Assembly (NCBI RefSeq): GCF_900230255.1
Contig: NZ_OCNJ01000016.1
Coordinates: 1 to 64,000, forward strand
Reading direction: 5' to 3'
Length of the DNA stretch: 64,000 nt
DNA from: Caenispirillum bisanense
Lineage (GTDB): Bacteria > Pseudomonadota > Alphaproteobacteria > Rhodospirillales > Rhodospirillaceae
Shown: positions 9,642-16,513 of the stretch, one piece after another
Numbering within the stretch: the stretch's first letter is position 1
Layout: each line of letters starts with the position of its first letter
The notes under the pieces: model-generated
Told to the model about the DNA's origin: nothing
The model's input: the letters and a program-made list of their open reading frames with translations, nothing else
Database searches by the model: none
Made by a program: the position numbers and the translations under genes

Positions 9642-10751
9642 TCAGCGATTGCTGCGGTTCGCCACGCGCTCGACCATGCCCCAGACGGCGCGCATCTGCA
9701 CCCCGTTCTTGGTCAGGTAGTCCTGCGTGGTGAAGCCCCACCAGTCCCAGCAGCCCTTGGGATTGGGCATGCCGAGCGGGTTGAAGGCGCTCTTCTCCGA
9801 CGCCTTGGTCTGCGGGTAGAGGACGATGATGTCGTTGGCCGCGGCGTGTTCGTTGTAGCCGGTGCGCAGCCAGTAGTCGTCGCCGATGAAGTCCTGGTTC
9901 TGCTGGCAGCCGTGGAACACCACGTGCAGCTTGCAGGCGGTCGCGCCGGTCTCGCACTGCTCGGGCACGAAGAGGTGGCCGAGGTCGTGCAGGCCGTCGT
10001 AGCCGATGGAGTCCTCGGGCACGAATTCGCGCTGGTCGAACTCGATGATGCGGCCCTTGGCGTCGGGATCGCTCTTCAGCGGGCCGTAGATGGTCGCCAG
10101 GGTCTTGCCGGCGCCGTCGAGCTTGCAGTCGTTGATGTAGGGCAGTTCGGTCACCGGGCAGTCGTTCTTGTAGTCGCCGGTGATCATGGCGTGGCCGGCG
10201 TCGACGCCGAAATCGCCGGTGACCTGTGCCGCCGGGACGAAGGCGCCGTACCACTGCTTCAGGGCCGTCATCACCGCCTGCGGCACGGTGTGGTCGGCCT
10301 TGCCGGAGAACAGGTAGACCTTGTCGTCGGCCAACCCGCTCACCGGATCGATCGCGCCGCTGCGGGCGAGATCCTTGGTGCCGGCCACGAGGTCCTTCAC
10401 CACCGGCGGCCGCAGGTACGAGCCCTTGCCGCTGACCGGCGTCCACGACACCTGCTAGATGTTGACGCAGCTGGTGATGGCCTCAGTCAGAGTCGCCAGT
10501 GTCAGACCGCCGCGGGCGCAGCCGTAGGGCCCGCCGGCGAAGATGCCCGCCCCCATGATGTCGGCCGAATGCGCTGTCTGCATCTGCACCGCCATGTAGG
10601 CGCCCGAACTGAGGCCGGAGACGGACACCTGGCTCCAGTCCACGGTGAGCCGCGGCAGCGGCGGCGCCTCCGCCGCATGCCCCGCCGGCACCGCAGCCAG
10701 CATCGTCGCCGCGGCGCATACGGCCGCGGCCCCCTTGTTGAAGATCGTCAT
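9642..10751 (-). pseudogene. PHB depolymerase-type esterase interrupted by one amber codon
   Basis: Reading left from the ATG at 10751 gives a signal peptide (hydrophobic stretch ending G-H-A-A), then the lipase box G46-L-S48-S-G50 with nucleophile Ser48, then a TAG at 10457-10455 after 98 codons. The same frame continues at once (CAG GTG TCG TGG) for 270 more codons with family features: S-G-K-A-D-H, V-F-H-G-C-Q-Q, L-R-T-G-Y-N and C-W-D-W-W-G. So one nonsense codon, next to a CAG and possibly once CAG itself, splits an otherwise intact secreted short-chain PHB depolymerase. Neither half has a full catalytic triad. It is either a recent pseudogene, a sequencing error, or a suppressed stop. 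GGGGG lies 9 bases before the ATG. Confidence 0.85.
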
Positions 10752-11070
10752 GACACACATCCCCCTGTTGCCGGGAATCCCCCACAGCAACTTGGAGTGT
10801 AATGTGGTTGTGCGGTGCGGCAAGGGAAATGTGCGGTTGTGCGGGCGCGGGGGAGACTGGCGCTGCCGGCGTCACGACAAGGTGCTGAGGTAACTGCAGA
10901 AATCGTCATGGCCGGGCTCGACCCGTCCATCCACGGCGTCACCAGCGGCGGCCGTGATTGCGGCATCCTCCACGGCCGCCGCCGGGGGAGCCGTGGATGC
11001 CCGGATCAAGTCCGGGCATGACACTGTAGGGAAGAGGCCGCGGCGCCCCCCCCTCGTCGCGACGCACCCC
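10752..11070. other. Gene-free stretch holding one REP-like palindrome
   Basis: About 320 bp between the start of the PHB depolymerase pseudogene and the end of ectD. It should hold the pseudogene's promoter, which I cannot identify, and contains the REP-like element at 10905-11022. No open frame here is convincing. Confidence 0.6.
10905..11022. repeat. REP-like palindromic element, single copy
   Basis: A 118-bp element opening with GTCATGGCCGGGCTCGACCC and ending with TCCGGGCATGAC, with CCATCCACGG near the left and CCGTGGATGCCCGG near the right. The ends are mutually complementary, giving a large imperfect cruciform. The same unit occurs three times in tandem at 19295-19698. It lies just after ectD. 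Confidence 0.8.
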
Positions 11071-11970
11071 CTACCCGCGCGGCAGCGGTGTGAAGTCGCT
11101 GCTGCCGAGGAAGTGCGGCCGGCGCTTGGCCGGGCCGAAGGCCTGTTTGGGCGTGTTCTCGACGCTGTTGTAGACCATGAACACGTTCGACCGCGGGTAC
11201 GGCGTGATGTTGCCGTTGGAGCCGTGGATCACGTTGCATTCGAACAGCAGCACCGATCCGGCCGGGCCGATGGGCTGCTCGATGCCGCAGCGCTGCTCCA
11301 GCCATTCCATGCTGCCGTTGGAGGGCACGCCGAATTCCTGGCGGCGCAGCGAGGCCTTGAAGTGGTCGTCGGGGGTGCCGCCAGAGCAGCCGACGTACCA
11401 TTTGTGTGAGCCCGGCATGACCATCACCGGCCCGTTGACCGGGTTGTTCTCGGTCAGCCAGATGGCGCAGGAGACCATGCGCATGCGCGGCACGCCGTCT
11501 TCCACGTGCCAGGTCTCGAAGTCGGAGTGCCAGTAGAACTCCTTCCCCTTGAACCCGGGCTTGTAGTTGATGCGGCTCTGGTGGACGTAGACGTCGCTAC
11601 CCAGCAGTTGGCGGGCGCGGTCGGCGAGGCGCGGGTCGGCGGCGAGCGCCCGGTACACGTCGCTGGTCTCGTGCACCCGGAAGATGGAGCGCACGATCTC
11701 GCTCTCGGGCTCGCGGATCACCTCGTCACCGGCGTCGGTGGCGGCCGCCTTCCACAGGCGGTCCAGCTCCGTCTTGAACGACGCCAGGTCGTCCGCACCG
11801 AAGAAGCCGGGATAGAACAGGAAGCCGTCGCGGTCGTAGGCATCCAGTTCGTCCTGGCTGAGCGGGCCGTCCGCCGCCGTGCCGTAAACCACCGGGTCCT
11901 TGCGGTCGGTGATGGTGTCTTCGACACCCTGGCGCGACGGGTAGAAGTCCTGCTCCTGGATCGCGTTCAT
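11071..11970 (-). CDS. ectD: Ectoine hydroxylase
   Basis: A 299-residue Fe(II)/2-oxoglutarate dioxygenase that converts ectoine to 5-hydroxyectoine. The family signature F-Y-W-H-S-D-F-E-T-W-H-x-E-D-G holds the iron ligands H148 and D150; the third is H249 in N-V-I-H-G-S-N-G. The length is typical of EctD. It is the last gene of the leftward ectABCD cluster, 107 bp after ectC, with a perfect hairpin in the gap that may lower its expression relative to ectC. No internal defect is seen. Confidence 0.97.
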   Translation of the reverse strand: MNAIQEQDFYPSRQGVEDTITDRKDPVVYGTAADGPLSQDELDAYDRDGFLFYPGFFGADDLASFKTELDRLWKAAATDAGDEVIREPESEIVRSIFRVHETSDVYRALAADPRLADRARQLLGSDVYVHQSRINYKPGFKGKEFYWHSDFETWHVEDGVPRMRMVSCAIWLTENNPVNGPVMVMPGSHKWYVGCSGGTPDDHFKASLRRQEFGVPSNGSMEWLEQRCGIEQPIGPAGSVLLFECNVIHGSNGNITPYPRSNVFMVYNSVENTPKQAFGPAKRRPHFLGSSDFTPLPRG

Positions 11971-12030
11971 GACTTGTCTCCTCTTATGATTGTCGTTGTC
12001 GGGTGATCAGGTCCCTTTCGCGGAGGGGAC

Positions 12031-12056
12031 GGGAAGGCGCGCGGTCGCGCCTTCCC
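12031..12056 (-). promoter_or_regulatory. Perfect hairpin between ectC and ectD
   Basis: GGGAAGGCGCG (12031-12041) and CGCGCCTTCCC (12046-12056) form an 11-bp perfect stem with a 4-base loop. No T-run follows on the minus strand, so it is not a classic terminator. It may be an RNA-stability or attenuation element that sets the ratio of ectoine to hydroxyectoine enzymes. Confidence 0.6.
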
Positions 12057-12077
12057 AGAAGGCCGCAGCGGCGGCGG

Positions 12078-12488
12078 TCAGGCGGCCGCGTCGTCCTCGT
12101 CGGTGATGAGCGGGTAGACGCCGTTCTCGTCGTGGTCTTCCTTGCCCGTCAGCGGCGGGTTGAAGACGCAGATCATGCGCATGGTCTCGGTGGCGCGCAG
12201 CCAGTGGCGCTCGTGACCGTTCAGCGCGTACATGACGCCGTCGTGCAGCTCGAACTTCTCGCCGGAGTCGATGACCTCGATCTCGCCCTTGCCGCCGACG
12301 CAGTACACCGCTTCCAGGTGGTTGGCGTAGTGGATGTAGGTTTCCGTGCCACCGTGGATCAGCGTGTCGTGGAACGAGAAGCCCATGCCGTCCTTGCGCA
12401 GCAGCATGCGGCGGCTGGTCCAGGTGCCCTTGTCGGCCTTCACTTCCGCTTCGGTGCCGATGAGGTCTTCGAGCTTGCGAACGATCAT
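12078..12488 (-). CDS. ectC: L-ectoine synthase
   Basis: A 136-residue cupin that closes N-gamma-acetyl-diaminobutyrate to ectoine. Typical stretches are M-I-V-R-K at the start, W-T-S-R-R-M-L-L, the metal-site region Y-I-H-Y-A-N-H-L-E-A-V-Y, and the C-terminal P-L-T-G-K-E-x-H-D-E-x-G-V-Y-P. Full length and apparently intact. It is the third gene of the ect operon, 121 bp after the end of ectB. Confidence 0.97.
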   Translation of the reverse strand: MIVRKLEDLIGTEAEVKADKGTWTSRRMLLRKDGMGFSFHDTLIHGGTETYIHYANHLEAVYCVGGKGEIEVIDSGEKFELHDGVMYALNGHERHWLRATETMRMICVFNPPLTGKEDHDENGVYPLITDEDDAAA

Positions 12489-12557
12489 CGCGGTCGTGTC
12501 CTTTGTTCTTGGTCGTCGGTCGTTGTCAGTCGGGGGGTATCGTCTTCCGGCAGCACA

Positions 12558-12593
12558 ACGGGCAAGCGCCCGGCTTTTCAGCCGAGCGCCCGT
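12558..12593 (-). promoter_or_regulatory. Hairpin between ectB and ectC
   Basis: CGGCT (12571-12575) and AGCCG (12580-12584) close a four-base loop that reads GAAA on the transcribed strand. Outer arms ACGGGC and GCCCGT extend the stem imperfectly to 12558-12593. It lies in the 121-bp ectB-ectC gap and may stabilise a processed transcript. Confidence 0.5.
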
Positions 12594-12609
12594 CGTGGCC
12601 GGAACTGGA

Positions 12610-13899
12610 TCACGCAGCCGATCTGGCGTCGGTCGAGCCGGTCTTGCCGCGCTTTCCCGCCACCGTGGCGAAGGCCGCTTCCAGGATGTCGAGGCCCTTG
12701 GCGAGGCCGTCGCGCGTGATGGTCAGGGGCGCCAGGATCTTCACCACCTCGCCGCTCGGGCCGGAGGTTTCGATGATGAGGCCGCGTTTGAACGCCTCGG
12801 CGCAGATCTCCTTGGCGGCACCCTCGGCGCCGAGCGCGATGCCCTGCATGAAGCCGCGGCCGCGCACCTCGCCGTCGAGCTGCGGGAAGCGGTCGCGCAG
12901 GCGGATGAAGCGCTCCTTGATGACGGCCGCCTTCTCGCGCACGTCGTCGGCCAGGTCCTCGGTCTCCCAGAAGCGCAGGGCTTCGGCGGCGGCGACGAAG
13001 GCCAGGTTGTTGCCGCGGAAGGTGCCGTTGTGCTCACCCGGGCCGAACACGTCGTACTCGGGCTTCACCAGCGTCACGGCAAACGGCACGCCCATGCCGC
13101 CGAGCGACTTCGACAGGCAGACGATGTCCGGGTCGATGCCGGCCGGCTCGAAGCTGAAGAAGGTGCCGGTGCGGCCACAGCCGGCCTGCACGTCGTCGAC
13201 GATCATCAGGATGTCCCAGCGCGTGCAGATCTCGCGCAGGCGCTTCAGCCACGGCATGGAGGCCGCGTTGATGCCGCCCTCGCCCTGCACCGTCTCCAGG
13301 ATCACCGCCGCCGGCAGGTCGAAGCCCGAGCCGCTGTCTTCCAGCGTCTTCTCGAAGTAGTCGAGGGTGTCGACGCCTTCGCCCATGTAGCCGTCGAAGG
13401 GCATGAACACGGTGTTGTTGAGCGGCAGGCCGGCGCCGTCGCGCTTGAACTGGTTGCCGGTGACCGCCAGCGAGCCCAGCGTCATGCCGTGGAAGGCATT
13501 GGTGAAGCTGACGATCTTCTCGCGGCCCTTGACCTTGCGGGCGAGCTTCAGCGCGCTCTCGACGGTGTTGGTGCCGGTCGGCCCCGGGAACATCATCTTG
13601 TAGGTCATGCCGCGCGGCTTCAGGATCACGTCCTGGAAGCGCTGGATGAAGCGGCCCTTGGCGCTGGTGGCCATGTCCAGGCTGTGCATGACGCCGTCGG
13701 ACTGCAGGTACGCGATGAGCGCCTGCTTCATGCCCTCGTCGTTATGGCCGTAGTTGAGCGCACCGGCGCCGGCGAAGAAGTCGATGTACTCCCGGCCGTT
13801 CTCGTCGGTCAGGGTGTGGCCCTTGGCCTTGACGAACACGGCGGGAAAGTCGCGCACGTAACTGCGGACGTTGGATTCGTAGGTCTCGAAAATGTCCAT
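12610..13899 (-). CDS. ectB: L-2,4-diaminobutyrate aminotransferase (internal start within fused frame)
   Basis: A 429-residue PLP-dependent class III aminotransferase that makes 2,4-diaminobutyrate from aspartate semialdehyde, the first committed step to ectoine. It opens [14 protein letters not shown], as EctB proteins do. The cofactor lysine is K264 in C-L-S-K-S-L-G-G, and [11 protein letters not shown] lies before it. The ATG at 13899 is preceded by GGGAGG at about 9 bases, so independent initiation is plausible. The same frame is open upstream into ectA, so the cell may make EctB alone, an EctA-EctB fusion, or both. ectC follows 121 bp downstream. Confidence 0.93.
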   Translation of the reverse strand: MDIFETYESNVRSYVRDFPAVFVKAKGHTLTDENGREYIDFFAGAGALNYGHNDEGMKQALIAYLQSDGVMHSLDMATSAKGRFIQRFQDVILKPRGMTYKMMFPGPTGTNTVESALKLARKVKGREKIVSFTNAFHGMTLGSLAVTGNQFKRDGAGLPLNNTVFMPFDGYMGEGVDTLDYFEKTLEDSGSGFDLPAAVILETVQGEGGINAASMPWLKRLREICTRWDILMIVDDVQAGCGRTGTFFSFEPAGIDPDIVCLSKSLGGMGVPFAVTLVKPEYDVFGPGEHNGTFRGNNLAFVAAAEALRFWETEDLADDVREKAAVIKERFIRLRDRFPQLDGEVRGRGFMQGIALGAEGAAKEICAEAFKRGLIIETSGPSGEVVKILAPLTITRDGLAKGLDILEAAFATVAGKRGKTGSTDARSAA

Positions 13900-14547
13900 G
13901 GGGTCGGTCCTCCCGGTCTTCTTGGTGTCTCCGGCGGTGGCGGCGGGCAACGGCCCGATGCGGAACAGGCGCTCGGGCTCGTGGTCGGAGCCTTCGTCGC
14001 CCGGGAACCACTCGCCGGGGAAAATCTCGGATATCTTCAGGCGGGCGCCCTGGCGGCGCGCGACGGAGCGGAACAGCATTTCCGACGCCGTGTTGGACGG
14101 CGTGACGGTCGCTTCCAGATAGCGCGGCCGGCCCTCGGGGCCCTCGCATTCGAGGAAGGCGTCGAGCAGCCGCTTGCCGACGCCGCGGCCCTTTTCGCTG
14201 GGCGCGACGCCCACCTGCCACACGAAGATGGTGTCCGGCTGGGTGGGCGGCACGAAGCCGATCACGAAGCCGACCACGCGGCCGTCGCGCTCCGCCACCA
14301 CGCAGGTGTCGGAGAACCACTGGCCCATCATCAGGTAGCAGTAGGCGGAGTTGAGATCGAGCGAGCCGGTCTGCTTGACCAGCTCGAACATGGCGGCGCC
14401 GTCGTCCGCCCGGGCGGCCCGGATGACCAGGTCGCCGATCCGAGTGGCAGGCTCGTCCGCATCGGGCACGGCCCGCAGGGTGGCGGGATGACCGGAATGG
14501 CCCTCCGGCGCGGCGCAGGCGCCATATGGAGTTCGAGAAATCGTCAT
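12610..14547 (-). CDS. ectA: EctA acetyltransferase reading in frame into EctB (fused ORF)
   Basis: The first part (about 216 residues) is L-2,4-diaminobutyrate acetyltransferase: a GNAT fold with [18 protein letters not shown] and the acetyl-CoA loop G-R-G-V-G-K-R-L. It ends near E-R-L-F-R-I-G. There is no stop codon after it: about 19 more residues (P-L-P-A-A-T-A to R-T-D-P) lead straight into the EctB start methionine, so the whole frame is 645 residues. No nearby stop exists in the other two frames either, so a simple indel would not restore one. GGGAGG before the EctB ATG means EctB could also be made separately. The ATG at 14547 is the likely start, but the N-terminus is about 45 residues longer than the GNAT core needs and later starts are possible. 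Confidence 0.8.
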   Translation of the reverse strand: MTISRTPYGACAAPEGHSGHPATLRAVPDADEPATRIGDLVIRAARADDGAAMFELVKQTGSLDLNSAYCYLMMGQWFSDTCVVAERDGRVVGFVIGFVPPTQPDTIFVWQVGVAPSEKGRGVGKRLLDAFLECEGPEGRPRYLEATVTPSNTASEMLFRSVARRQGARLKISEIFPGEWFPGDEGSDHEPERLFRIGPLPAATAGDTKKTGRTDPMDIFETYESNVRSYVRDFPAVFVKAKGHTLTDENGREYIDFFAGAGALNYGHNDEGMKQALIAYLQSDGVMHSLDMATSAKGRFIQRFQDVILKPRGMTYKMMFPGPTGTNTVESALKLARKVKGREKIVSFTNAFHGMTLGSLAVTGNQFKRDGAGLPLNNTVFMPFDGYMGEGVDTLDYFEKTLEDSGSGFDLPAAVILETVQGEGGINAASMPWLKRLREICTRWDILMIVDDVQAGCGRTGTFFSFEPAGIDPDIVCLSKSLGGMGVPFAVTLVKPEYDVFGPGEHNGTFRGNNLAFVAAAEALRFWETEDLADDVREKAAVIKERFIRLRDRFPQLDGEVRGRGFMQGIALGAEGAAKEICAEAFKRGLIIETSGPSGEVVKILAPLTITRDGLAKGLDILEAAFATVAGKRGKTGSTDARSAA

Positions 14548-14738
14548 CACCTCGTCACGCAATCTTGAGTCCGAGCCGCCAACTATTCCGTCGGGGCCCG
14601 CTCGTTCGTCGGATGGGCATCTAAAACGCATCGGACGCCGCCCGGTTGCCGCCGCGCATGGCACTCATGCAGGGAAGGCAGCCGGAGTGGCGGATTAACC
14701 TGAATATCGCCCACCGGACGCTCGCGGTGTGTGAGAAT

Positions 14739-14766
14739 AAAATACGAATCCGCCGCGAAATGTCAA
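14739..14766 (-). promoter_or_regulatory. Sigma70-type promoter of the ect operon
   Basis: On the minus strand TTGACA (14766-14761), a perfect -35 box, is followed after 16 bp by TATTTT (14744-14739). Transcription would start near 14732, leaving a leader of about 185 bases before the ATG at 14547. No regulator gene such as ectR is in the window. Confidence 0.7.
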
Positions 14767-14836
14767 CCCCGCCGCCCACCACTTCCTTTCTACTTAGCTT
14801 CTCTGCATTCTCAAATCCGACTGCGATTAGGCATAG

Positions 14837-14900
14837 TTTTACTCAAGACATTATCGGCGTGTTTAGTTACGTGATTACATGGAAATACATTTTTACTCAA
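14837..14900. promoter_or_regulatory. Direct repeat TTTTACTCAA, two copies
   Basis: TTTTACTCAA occurs at 14837-14846 and again at 14891-14900, 54 bp apart start to start, about five helical turns. Both lie upstream of the ect promoter in AT-rich DNA. They may be binding sites for an activator or for a regulator of the HicB-like gene on the other side. Confidence 0.4.
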
Positions 14901-15107
14901 AAAGGGGGTTGCATCGCGGGGCGCGAACGCTAACATGGTCGGCGACGGGCGGAACCAATGCCGCCGCGGCCTGATACTCACCCTCTACTCGTTTGGCGGC
15001 GAATCGTGGTTCGGCGCGTTTGTGCATCGGGTCGGGAGATTGTGGAGGATCGCCCGTCTGGACTACTCGCCCGAAGACGAGAACCAAAACGGAGGTCGAA
15101 GAGACCC

Positions 15108-15377
15108 ATGAAAGGCTATATCACCATCGTGCGACGCGACCGGGACGACGGCTATCAGGCCGAGATCCTGGGCGTGCCCGGCTGCAAGTGCACCGCGCCG
15201 ACGGTGGATGAGGCCCTGCACGCGGCCAATCAGACGCTGCGCCGCCGCGCCGAGGAATTCCAGGAGCGGGGCGTCGACCTGCCGGAGCCGCGTCCGTCGC
15301 ATCACCTCATCAGCGAATCCGCCAAGCATGCCGCCGTCGCCGGCGCCTGCCTGCGCGAGCCGAAGCTGAGCGCGTAA
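15108..15377 (+). CDS. HicB-like protein without a HicA partner
   Basis: An 89-residue protein beginning MKGYITIVRRDRDDGYQAEI, followed by V-P-G-C, a helix with D-E-A-L, and L-P-E-P. This is the partial RNase-H-like fold of HicB-type antitoxins. In hicAB loci the toxin HicA would sit next door, but none is seen on either side, so this is an orphan member, probably not a toxin-antitoxin pair. GGAGG lies 12 bases before the ATG. Two adjacent hairpins follow the stop. Confidence 0.65.
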   Translation: MKGYITIVRRDRDDGYQAEILGVPGCKCTAPTVDEALHAANQTLRRRAEEFQERGVDLPEPRPSHHLISESAKHAAVAGACLREPKLSA

Positions 15378-15405
15378 GCGCGCCGCCCATCGGCGAACGC
15401 TTACG
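15373..15405. repeat. Imperfect hairpin at the stop codon of the HicB-like gene
   Basis: CGTAAGCG and CGCTTACG form an 8-bp stem, with CGCCG/CGGCG pairing inside. It overlaps the TAA stop and sits directly before the strong terminator, giving two hairpins in a row. Confidence 0.55.
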
Positions 15406-15406
15406 G

Positions 15407-15444
15407 AAAAAGCCCTCCGCACCGGCTGGTGCGGAGGGCTTTTT
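15407..15444. terminator. Bidirectional rho-independent terminator
   Basis: AAAAAGCCCTCCGCACC (15407-15423) and GGTGCGGAGGGCTTTTT (15428-15444) form a perfect 17-bp stem with a GGCT loop, including flanking A and T runs. It ends transcription of the HicB-like gene rightward and of the small membrane-protein gene leftward. Confidence 0.95.
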
Positions 15445-15482
15445 GCGGGTCGGGCATGGAGCCCGGGGCCAGGGCGGCGCCG

Positions 15483-15731
15483 TCAGTCGGGCGCGGTCTG
15501 CCGGATGTCGCCTTCGAGCCCCTCGTCGCGGCCCTGGGCGGGGTCGCCCTTCATCATGGGCGCGCCTTCCGTCGGGTTCTGCACCGGCGCCAGGCCGGTG
15601 GCGGGCATGACCGCCGATTCCTGGTTCCACTGGTTGAACAGCCACCAGCCGGCCACCACCACCGCCAGAACGACGATGATGGTCAGCAGCTTGCCGCGCC
15701 CGGAGCCACTTCTTCCTTTTCTGTCAGCCAC
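15483..15731 (-). CDS. Small single-pass membrane protein, unknown function
   Basis: An 82-residue protein, not recognised. A basic N-terminus (A-D-R-K-G-R-S-G-S-G-R-G-K) is followed by one membrane segment L-L-T-I-I-V-V-L-A-V-V-V-A-G-W-W-L-F, then a proline- and glycine-rich hydrophilic tail, presumably periplasmic. The GTG at 15731 was chosen because GGAGG lies about 8 bases upstream. It shares the terminator at 15407-15444 with the convergent HicB-like gene. Confidence 0.7.
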   Translation of the reverse strand: MADRKGRSGSGRGKLLTIIVVLAVVVAGWWLFNQWNQESAVMPATGLAPVQNPTEGAPMMKGDPAQGRDEGLEGDIRQTAPD

Positions 15732-15925
15732 TTGCGTCCCTCCGTTGCGGTCATGCGGCGGCCCGGGCCGGACCGGCCGCGAGGTTGCCCTTGCGCGTGT
15801 GAGGGAAACGGGGGCCGGCGGCGCCGGGTTCGGCGGCGCGCGGCGGAAACTCCTTGCGCGCCGGGGCGGCGCCCGGTAACCCTTGGGCGCATCGACGCCC
15901 GGCAACCCCTGCCAGAAGTGCCGCC

Positions 15926-16381
15926 ATGACCAGCCGCCTCTCCCTCGTCCTGCGCAACCCCCAGCTCAAGTCGCTCTACGCCTACTGGGTATCCCGCTGC
16001 GGCGACGACTCGCTGCCCATGGCCGAGGACGTGGAACCGGCGGACCTGCGGCCGTGGATCGGCAACCTGGTGGTGATGGACGTCAGCCGCAACGGCAGCG
16101 ACGACGCCGCGCGGTATTCGTACGCCTATTACTCCAGCGGCTTCGCCAGCGCCTTCGGCGACAAGGCCGGGCGCTCCATCGACGAGCTGCCGGAGGAACA
16201 GCGCGCCCTGCTGAAGGCGGAATACGACCACGTACGGGTCGACCGCATCCCCACCTCGCGCGTCTATACCGCCGAATTCCCCACCGGCCGCCAGAGCTGG
16301 GAACGGCTGGTGCTGCCGTTCTTCGATCCCGAGGGCGAGGTCGTGAAGCTGCTGGTCGCCGCCTACCGCCTCGACACCTGA
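15926..16381 (+). CDS. PAS_5-type domain protein
   Basis: A 151-residue protein of the PAS_5 type (pfam07310) that is abundant in Rhodospirillales. Features are L-Y-A-Y-W near the start, P-A-D-L-R-P-W-I-G-N-L, R-Y-S-Y-A-Y-Y-S-S-G-F, and E-R-L-V-L-P-F near the end. These proteins are a lone PAS domain; ligand and role are not established. No output domain is attached. It lies 132 bp before the FtsK-type gene on the same strand. Confidence 0.7.
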   Translation: MTSRLSLVLRNPQLKSLYAYWVSRCGDDSLPMAEDVEPADLRPWIGNLVVMDVSRNGSDDAARYSYAYYSSGFASAFGDKAGRSIDELPEEQRALLKAEYDHVRVDRIPTSRVYTAEFPTGRQSWERLVLPFFDPEGEVVKLLVAAYRLDT

Positions 16382-16513
16382 GCGGTTTCGCCGAGTCGCG
16401 CCGGTTTCTGTTGATCCCGACGGGCCTCCCCTGAGATAACTGTGCCGGTTCGTTCCGCACCCGCCGGTCGCGCGGGCGCGCCCTCCTTCCTGTCGCTGCA
16501 ACCGGAATCGCCC

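Larger units (their letters stand above)
14548..15107. other. AT-rich control region upstream of the ectoine operon
   Basis: A 560-bp gene-free stretch between ectA and the HicB-like gene. From about 14740 to 14930 the base composition becomes clearly AT-rich, unlike the rest of the window. It holds a near-consensus promoter facing ectA and a repeated TTTTACTCAA motif. A short open frame here (14646-14933) lacks support. AT-rich upstream regions are common at osmotically induced promoters. Confidence 0.7.

Noticed and set aside
13870-13930. A frameshift as the cause of the missing ectA stop
   Set aside because: Neither alternative frame has a stop near the junction, so a one-base indel would not give a normal ectA end.
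14646-14933. 95-codon open frame upstream of ectA
   Set aside because: It crosses the AT-rich promoter region, has no ribosome-binding site and no recognisable sequence.
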